Shown: positions 45,959 to 49,573 of the stretch, piece by piece
Numbering within the stretch: the first letter of the stretch is position 1
Layout of the letters: each line of letters opens with the position of its first letter
The notes under the pieces: generated by a model
The model's input: the letters and a program-made list of their open reading frames with translations, nothing else
What the model was told of the DNA's origin: nothing
The model's database searches: none
Made by a program: the position numbers and the translations under genes
Assembly (NCBI GenBank): GCA_016789265.1
Contig: JAEUQK010000037.1
Span: forward strand, 1 to 49,573
From: Blastocatellia bacterium
GTDB lineage: Bacteria > Acidobacteriota > Blastocatellia > Pyrinomonadales > Pyrinomonadaceae
Direction: 5' to 3'
Length of the DNA stretch: 49,573 bases

Positions 45959-46394
45959 TTGGCCGATATATCGAAATGCGACGCGGTTCGTCTCCATCGC
46001 CTTCGATACTCACCCTAATGATACGCCCGTCGTGCGTGAAGCTGGTAAGTTTTTCGGCCCATTCGATTATGACTGCCGAATCTTCCGCGTGGAGGATCTC
46101 GTCAAGCCCGACTTCGGTTGCAACGTCAGAGCTCTCACTCAGCCGCCAAAGATCGATATGATAGACATCAATATCCGGCGTTTTGTAAAGGTTTACAAGA
46201 GTGAAGCTTGGACTGGTAACCTCGTCTATGTCGTAGTCCAAAGCATGAAGAATGCCCTTCGTGAACAACGTTTTGCCCGCACCAAGGCCGCCAAAAAGCA
46301 TCAGAACATCGCCGGCTCGGACCTGCTTGCCGATCTGCTCGCCGAGCTTAAACGTATCGTCCGGGCCGGCACATATTTGTTCTAAAATCTGCAT
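45951..46394 (-). CDS. tsaE: tRNA threonylcarbamoyladenosine synthesis ATPase TsaE
   Basis: 147 residues from ATG 46394, the family length; the frame is open to 46457 but no better start is seen. TsaE is a P-loop ATPase needed, with TsaB and TsaD, to place t6A on tRNAs reading ANN codons. Walker A is GGLGAGKTLFTKG (about 42-54), with TSPSFTLVNLY (about 69-79) and HIDLWRL (about 87-93) as the known switch elements. EWAEKL follows at about 123. The stop of the preceding nnrDE gene is 69 bases upstream. The next gene starts before this one ends. Confidence 0.95.
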   Translation of the reverse strand: MQILEQICAGPDDTFKLGEQIGKQVRAGDVLMLFGGLGAGKTLFTKGILHALDYDIDEVTSPSFTLVNLYKTPDIDVYHIDLWRLSESSDVATEVGLDEILHAEDSAVIIEWAEKLTSFTHDGRIIRVSIEGDGDEPRRISIYRPNE

Positions 46395-46463
46395 CGAATT
46401 CAAACTGGATGCACCGGAGTTCACGGATAGATCTCCTATCCTGTCTATCCTGTACATCCTGTT

Positions 46464-48068
46464 TCAGTTCTTCTCTAACTCCGTAAAAACATCAGACAAG
46501 CAATCGCGGACATCTGACGCTGTCATCACGCGTTTCCCATATTTCTTCTCCGCGAAGTCACCGGCCATGCCTGCAACATAGACGGCTGCAACGACGGTTT
46601 CGAAAACGTCGATATCCATCGCGGCGGCCTGAGCAACAAATCCGGTCAGAATACCAGTCAGCGTATCGCCATTGCCGGCCTTGCCGAGGCCGGAATTGCC
46701 AGTGGGGTTCACAACAACCTTGCCGCCGGGTTCACCGATAAGAACGCGTTCGCCTTTCAGTACAAGTATCACGTTGTTCTTCTGTGAAAAATCGCGCACC
46801 GCTTTGACGCGATCCTTGATCGCTTCCTTGTCTTTCGTACCAAGCAGCCGAAGGAATTCGCCTTCGTGCGGCGTGAGGATCAACGGAGCGCGGACACTCT
46901 TGTCCGCATCTTGTTTCGGAATCCCATTTGGAGGATTAAAAAACCACAATGCACCCGCATCGACAACGACAGGCGTCGTCCTGTTCTCAACTATCTCAGG
47001 AACAAGCTTTTCAGTTTCCGCGTCCGCAGCCGAAAGCCCGCAGCCAACCCCTATCGCGTTGGCCTTCGACGAGATCTCTTCGAAATCGGGCGAATCGATC
47101 GTGGTAAGAATTACTTCCGGCAGCAGACGCGACGCGATCTCTGCCTTAGCCCCTGCCGGACACGCAAGCGTCACCAAACCGACTCCTGACCTTATTGCCG
47201 AGTTTGCCGCCAAAACCGCCGCGCCCGAATAACTTTCGGAACCGGCGATTATGAGCGCATGGCCGCGTTTGTTTTTGTAATCGCTGCTCGAATACGCCGT
47301 CGTTTTGAGCCATCTCACCGCATCTCTTCGTTCAGCAACAAACAATTGCGACGGCTGTTCATCGATCAATTCCTGCGGCGAACCGATATTCGCAACGAAT
47401 AATTCGCCGTTGTATCGCGACGAGGGCGCAAGAACATTTGCGGCCTTTGGTGCTGTAAATGTGACCGTCACGGCAGCCGTTGCGCTCGGCCCGATCGGCG
47501 CTGCTTTGTCGGCGTCCAATCCGGACGGTATATCGATCGAAATTATCGTCGGCCGGTGATTTTCTAACCGCTGAACAATCTCGGCATATTCCCCCGTGAG
47601 TTCACGTTGCAGCCCTGTTCCAAATAATGCATCAACGGCGAGATGAATGTCGCCGCTCGAAAGGATCATTTCGAGAATTGGGATCAGATCTTCGTCGTTT
47701 TCATGGACCAGAAGTTTATTAAACTCTCCGCCCGAGGACGCAACATCACGGTCGATCGAGCAAAGAATGTCAAAATTTGTCCTTGCATCACCCTGCGTAT
47801 CGGTCACCCGTCCAAAGATCATCGTTGAAACAAAAGCACCCGACTCCCAAAGTATCCGCGCCAATGCCGCGCCGTCGCCGCCATTGTTGCCCTTGCCGCA
47901 GAGAATGAGGATGGACTTGCCCTCGACCGAGCCGCCGAGTTTTTCGGTAATGACCCGGGCGACGGCGTGGGCGGCATTTTCCATCAAAATGATCGACGGA
48001 ATGCCGTAGCGTTCGGTCGTGATGCGATCCACCTCTCGCATTTCGGCCGCTGTAAGGACTTTCTGCAT
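46464..48068 (-). CDS. nnrDE: Bifunctional NAD(P)H-hydrate repair enzyme (epimerase and dehydratase)
   Basis: 534 residues from ATG 48068 (MQKVLTAAEMREVDR). The protein repairs damaged NADH and NADPH hydrates. N-terminal epimerase (YjeF_N, about 1-215): IPSIILMENAAHAVA, CGKGNNGGDGAALAR and VDALFGTGLQRELTGEY are its landmarks. C-terminal ADP-dependent dehydratase (about 235-530): LAANSAIRSGVGLVTLA, LTPHEGEFLRLLG, and GNSGLGKAGNGDTLTGI with its catalytic Asp. The TAAEMREVDR opening and lengths fit the fused type. Next in line downstream is tsaE, an arrangement common in bacteria. The REP-like element and hairpin lie upstream of the start. Confidence 0.96.
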   Translation of the reverse strand: MQKVLTAAEMREVDRITTERYGIPSIILMENAAHAVARVITEKLGGSVEGKSILILCGKGNNGGDGAALARILWESGAFVSTMIFGRVTDTQGDARTNFDILCSIDRDVASSGGEFNKLLVHENDEDLIPILEMILSSGDIHLAVDALFGTGLQRELTGEYAEIVQRLENHRPTIISIDIPSGLDADKAAPIGPSATAAVTVTFTAPKAANVLAPSSRYNGELFVANIGSPQELIDEQPSQLFVAERRDAVRWLKTTAYSSSDYKNKRGHALIIAGSESYSGAAVLAANSAIRSGVGLVTLACPAGAKAEIASRLLPEVILTTIDSPDFEEISSKANAIGVGCGLSAADAETEKLVPEIVENRTTPVVVDAGALWFFNPPNGIPKQDADKSVRAPLILTPHEGEFLRLLGTKDKEAIKDRVKAVRDFSQKNNVILVLKGERVLIGEPGGKVVVNPTGNSGLGKAGNGDTLTGILTGFVAQAAAMDIDVFETVVAAVYVAGMAGDFAEKKYGKRVMTASDVRDCLSDVFTELEKN

Positions 48069-48088
48069 TGGTTTGATTGTACGACAGG

Positions 48089-48120
48089 AGGGCAAACGCG
48101 ATAAATCGCGCACTCTAAAC
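48089..48120. repeat. REP-like short hairpin with conserved flanks, copy 7
   Basis: GGAGGGCAAA, a perfect six-base stem CGCGAT-AA-ATCGCG, then CACTCTAAAC. It has the same flanks as copy 6 (GGAGG and CACTCTAAAC) around a different stem, so the flanks are conserved while the hairpin base pairs change. It lies about 20 bases before the nnrDE start codon. Confidence 0.6.
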
Positions 48121-48124
48121 AAGA

Positions 48125-48157
48125 AAGAACCGCGTTCCGGTCAAAAACGCGGTTCTT
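48125..48157 (-). terminator. Terminator-like hairpin upstream of nnrDE
   Basis: A perfect 12-bp stem aagaaccgcgtt/aacgcggttctt with a nine-base loop. On the minus strand it is followed by TCTTGTTT, so it could end a minus-strand transcript. No minus-strand gene is known to end here. Confidence 0.6.
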
Positions 48158-48305
48158 CCCAACATTTACTGAGGAGCTATGAAATGAACAGACCTCACCC
48201 GTTACAATAGCCGAATATTTGTCCGCCACTGTGCTTGGTCACCGATTGCTTCCGTTCATCTAATAAAAAGTTTCATTCGCCCGCCGGTTCCAGAAAATCA
48301 CTAAA

Positions 48306-48333
48306 TTTATATGCGTCATAGATTTACGGTCAG
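48306..48333 (-). promoter_or_regulatory. Possible minus-strand promoter upstream of nnrDE
   Basis: -35-like CTGACC (48333-48328) and -10 TATAAA (48311-48306) are 16 bases apart on the minus strand. It could drive nnrDE through the hairpin at 48125-48157, or a short RNA of about 170-180 bases ending at the hairpin. Confidence 0.35.
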
Positions 48334-48416
48334 GTTGGTCGATTTGACGTCAGTACTTCCTATCAGATGACCCGAAATTCCCTTCAGCCTCGCGTATTGC
48401 ATCAGTGGAGGCTTTT

Positions 48417-48947
48417 ATGGAGTTTGATGTAGTTGACACCACCGATCCAAAATTGGTCCAAACCGTAACCGATCTCGAGACGCGTGGAAAATCCATCGTC
48501 CTTTCTTATTGTGCGATGTCGAACGGGCTCAACCAGATGGTCGACGACATAATGCGTCGATCCGAATTCGGAAAGGTAAAAGTATTGCGAATATGGGCAC
48601 ATGGTACGCCGAGCGTGATCGGGATCTCGTCGGGGACCGATCCGAGGCTTATCAGGGTACATCTCACGGGCATCTCGCCCGGCGCACTTTCGAGCCCATA
48701 TCATCGCCTAGCTGATCTAAAACCTTATTTCGCGCAAAATGCGAGGATCGAGCTTCGCGGATGTCAGGTCGGCGCCGGTTCGGATGCTGAAAAGATCATG
48801 CGACAGATCGCCGATATGCTGAATGTAGATGTACACGCTCCCGTCGATGATCAGGCGATCACGGGTTTGGATTGGTACGGTCCGGTGATGATCGCCAAAC
48901 CGGGAAGGACTGATGTTATCAGAGGTTCAGGCGAAGCGGTGAAATAA
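48417..48947 (+). CDS. Stand-alone caspase-like (DUF4347-type) domain protein
   Basis: 176 residues from ATG 48417 with TGGAGG six bases before; a GTG at 48405 is possible. No signal peptide or membrane segment. Strand-helix order fits the DUF4347 domain, known as the N-terminal part of large secreted adhesins. The His of IWAHGTPSVIGISSG (about 66) and the Cys of IELRGCQVGAGSDAEKIM (about 116) form the pair expected of a caspase-like fold (the clan CD histidine-cysteine dyad). Here the domain stands alone, which is unusual. Flanked by nnrDE (divergent) and tRNA-Arg. It may cleave peptides or act as a binding module; no partner is evident. Confidence 0.65.
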   Translation: MEFDVVDTTDPKLVQTVTDLETRGKSIVLSYCAMSNGLNQMVDDIMRRSEFGKVKVLRIWAHGTPSVIGISSGTDPRLIRVHLTGISPGALSSPYHRLADLKPYFAQNARIELRGCQVGAGSDAEKIMRQIADMLNVDVHAPVDDQAITGLDWYGPVMIAKPGRTDVIRGSGEAVK

Positions 48948-48990
48948 TGAGGCCTATCGAATGTGTGCCAGGCGTTTCTATCGTAAGGCA

Positions 48991-49067
48991 TGGTGCTCCC
49001 GGGTGGATTCTAACCACCGACCTTCCGCTTAGGAGGCGGACGCTCTATACAGCTGAGCTACGGGAGC
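48991..49067 (-). tRNA. tRNA-Arg (anticodon CCU)
   Basis: A full cloverleaf on the minus strand: acceptor gctcccg/cgggagc with discriminator A and encoded CCA (48991-48993 on the plus strand read tgg); D arm gctc/gagc; anticodon stem tccgc/gcgga with loop ctcctaa, so the anticodon is CCU and reads AGG; T arm ggtgg/ccacc. The D loop reads AGCTGTATA and the T loop TTAGAAT, so G19 and C56, nearly universal in bacteria, are replaced by U19 and A56. These two still pair. 77 bases long. Confidence 0.93.
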
Positions 49068-49080
49068 GAGTTGAATTTGG

Positions 49081-49109
49081 ATTTTGGAACGCAGGTAGCA
49101 GAATGTCAA
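49081..49109 (-). promoter_or_regulatory. Promoter of the tRNA-Arg gene
   Basis: A perfect -35 TTGACA (49109-49104) and -10 CAAAAT (49086-49081) are 17 bases apart. Transcription would begin about seven bases before the tRNA 5' end at 49067. Confidence 0.6.
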
Positions 49110-49114
49110 GGAAA

Positions 49115-49146
49115 TGAGAACCGTCGGACAAATTCGGCGGTTCTCA
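49115..49146 (-). terminator. Terminator after apt
   Basis: A stem tgagaaccgtcg/cggcggttctca of 12 pairs with one G-T pair and an eight-base loop, followed on the minus strand by tttcc. It ends the apt transcript before the tRNA promoter. Confidence 0.75.
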
Positions 49147-49164
49147 CATACTCACATACTTGGA

Positions 49165-49573
49165 TTACGAATCGTATTTGATCAAAGACTGCACATTGTA
49201 ACCTTCAAACTTCGACCTGCCGTTCAAGAACGTCAACTCAACTGCAAACAAAAGCCCCGCGACCTTTCCTCCGACACTTTCAACCAGATCAACCACGGCT
49301 TTTGCAGTTCCACCGGTGGCGAGCAGGTCGTCAACGATCAATACGTTATGGCCCTCGCCGACCGCGTCTTTATGCATTTCCAGAGAGTCCGTCCCATATT
49401 CGAGTTCGTAAGAGACCGCGACTTTGTCCGCCGGAAGCTTCTTAGGCTTTCTCACAGGAATAAACCCGACACCAAGCTGATATGCCAGCGGCGTTCCAAA
49501 AATGAAACCTCTCGACTCGATACCGATCACGGTGTCGACGGCCATTCCCCGGCACATTTCAGTCATTGCATCA
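49165..49573 (-). CDS. apt: Adenine phosphoribosyltransferase, C-terminal part (5' end outside window)
   Basis: The frame is open to the last base of the window (residues DA precede the MTEMCRG of the visible part), so the N-terminus is missing. The enzyme makes AMP from adenine and PRPP in purine salvage. The visible 135 residues hold [18 protein letters not shown] and [10 protein letters not shown], the strand [15 protein letters not shown], and the PRPP-binding motif [16 protein letters not shown] with its two Asp. The C-terminal [12 protein letters not shown] is the normal end. The tRNA-Arg follows downstream on the same strand behind the terminator and its own promoter. Confidence 0.95.
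   Translation of the reverse strand, partial: DAMTEMCRGMAVDTVIGIESRGFIFGTPLAYQLGVGFIPVRKPKKLPADKVAVSYELEYGTDSLEMHKDAVGEGHNVLIVDDLLATGGTAKAVVDLVESVGGKVAGLLFAVELTFLNGRSKFEGYNVQSLIKYDS

Noticed and set aside
48991..49067. tRNA-Arg as an integration site for a mobile element
   Set aside because: I see no integrase, no direct repeat of the tRNA 3' end nearby, and no foreign-looking genes on either side.

Overview
The window looks like chromosomal DNA of a Gram-negative, free-living bacterium, most likely an acidobacterium of the Blastocatellia (subdivision 4) type. This placement is inferred from gene content: many Sec-exported hydrolases and lipoproteins, a short prepilin-like peptide of the type common in planctomycetes and acidobacteria, a bacterial GH47 mannosidase, an ElbD-type ether-lipid enzyme, and short REP-like hairpins scattered between genes. 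I see no phage, insertion sequence, CRISPR array or rRNA. Genes are packed tightly and no gap reaches 300 bases. The longest gaps, at 7082-7358, 48069-48416 less its small structures, and 9585-9825, hold no convincing further protein gene.

Layout. 1-6.4 kb: the 3' end of a conserved hypothetical gene, a Ski2-like helicase that stops after its first RecA domain, a pair of envelope proteins (one TonB-like in topology), and secA. 6.5-16.4 kb: mostly minus-strand exported proteins (NTF2-like lipoprotein, M19 dipeptidase, S9 peptidase, class A beta-lactamase-like hydrolase), a PhyH-type dioxygenase, and a plus-strand PAS4-GGDEF-EAL protein. 16.4-20.7 kb: an amino-acid permease with a small beta-repeat protein, then a minus-strand GH47/epimerase pair. 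20.8-28.3 kb: a 46-residue prepilin-like peptide, then the most notable locus, a minus-strand operon of HAD-IB phosphatase, LarA-like (DUF2088) protein, DUF4304 protein and a giant reductase/acyl-AMP ligase/ACP/acyltransferase enzyme resembling myxobacterial ElbD, which makes ether lipids. 28.3-31 kb: TPR lipoprotein, coaD, a class I aminotransferase. 30.9-39 kb (minus strand): VOC protein, BMP-type nucleoside uptake ATPase and binding lipoprotein without permeases, VWA protein, thymidine phosphorylase, ispF, ispD, PIN-TRAM protein. 39.2-49.6 kb: radA, an HpcH-like lyase, bacilliredoxin, CYTH protein, ppk1, L,D-transpeptidase, tsaE, nnrDE, a caspase-like DUF4347-type protein, a tRNA-Arg(CCU) with an unusual elbow base pair, and the 3' part of apt.

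How the parts fit. Nucleoside uptake (BMP/ATPase), thymidine phosphorylase and apt together suggest nucleoside salvage. ispD and ispF serve isoprenoid synthesis. The ElbD-like operon is predicted to convert fatty acids into ether-linked membrane lipids, a trait reported for this acidobacterial subdivision. Function assignments rest on motifs read by eye; no database search was run.
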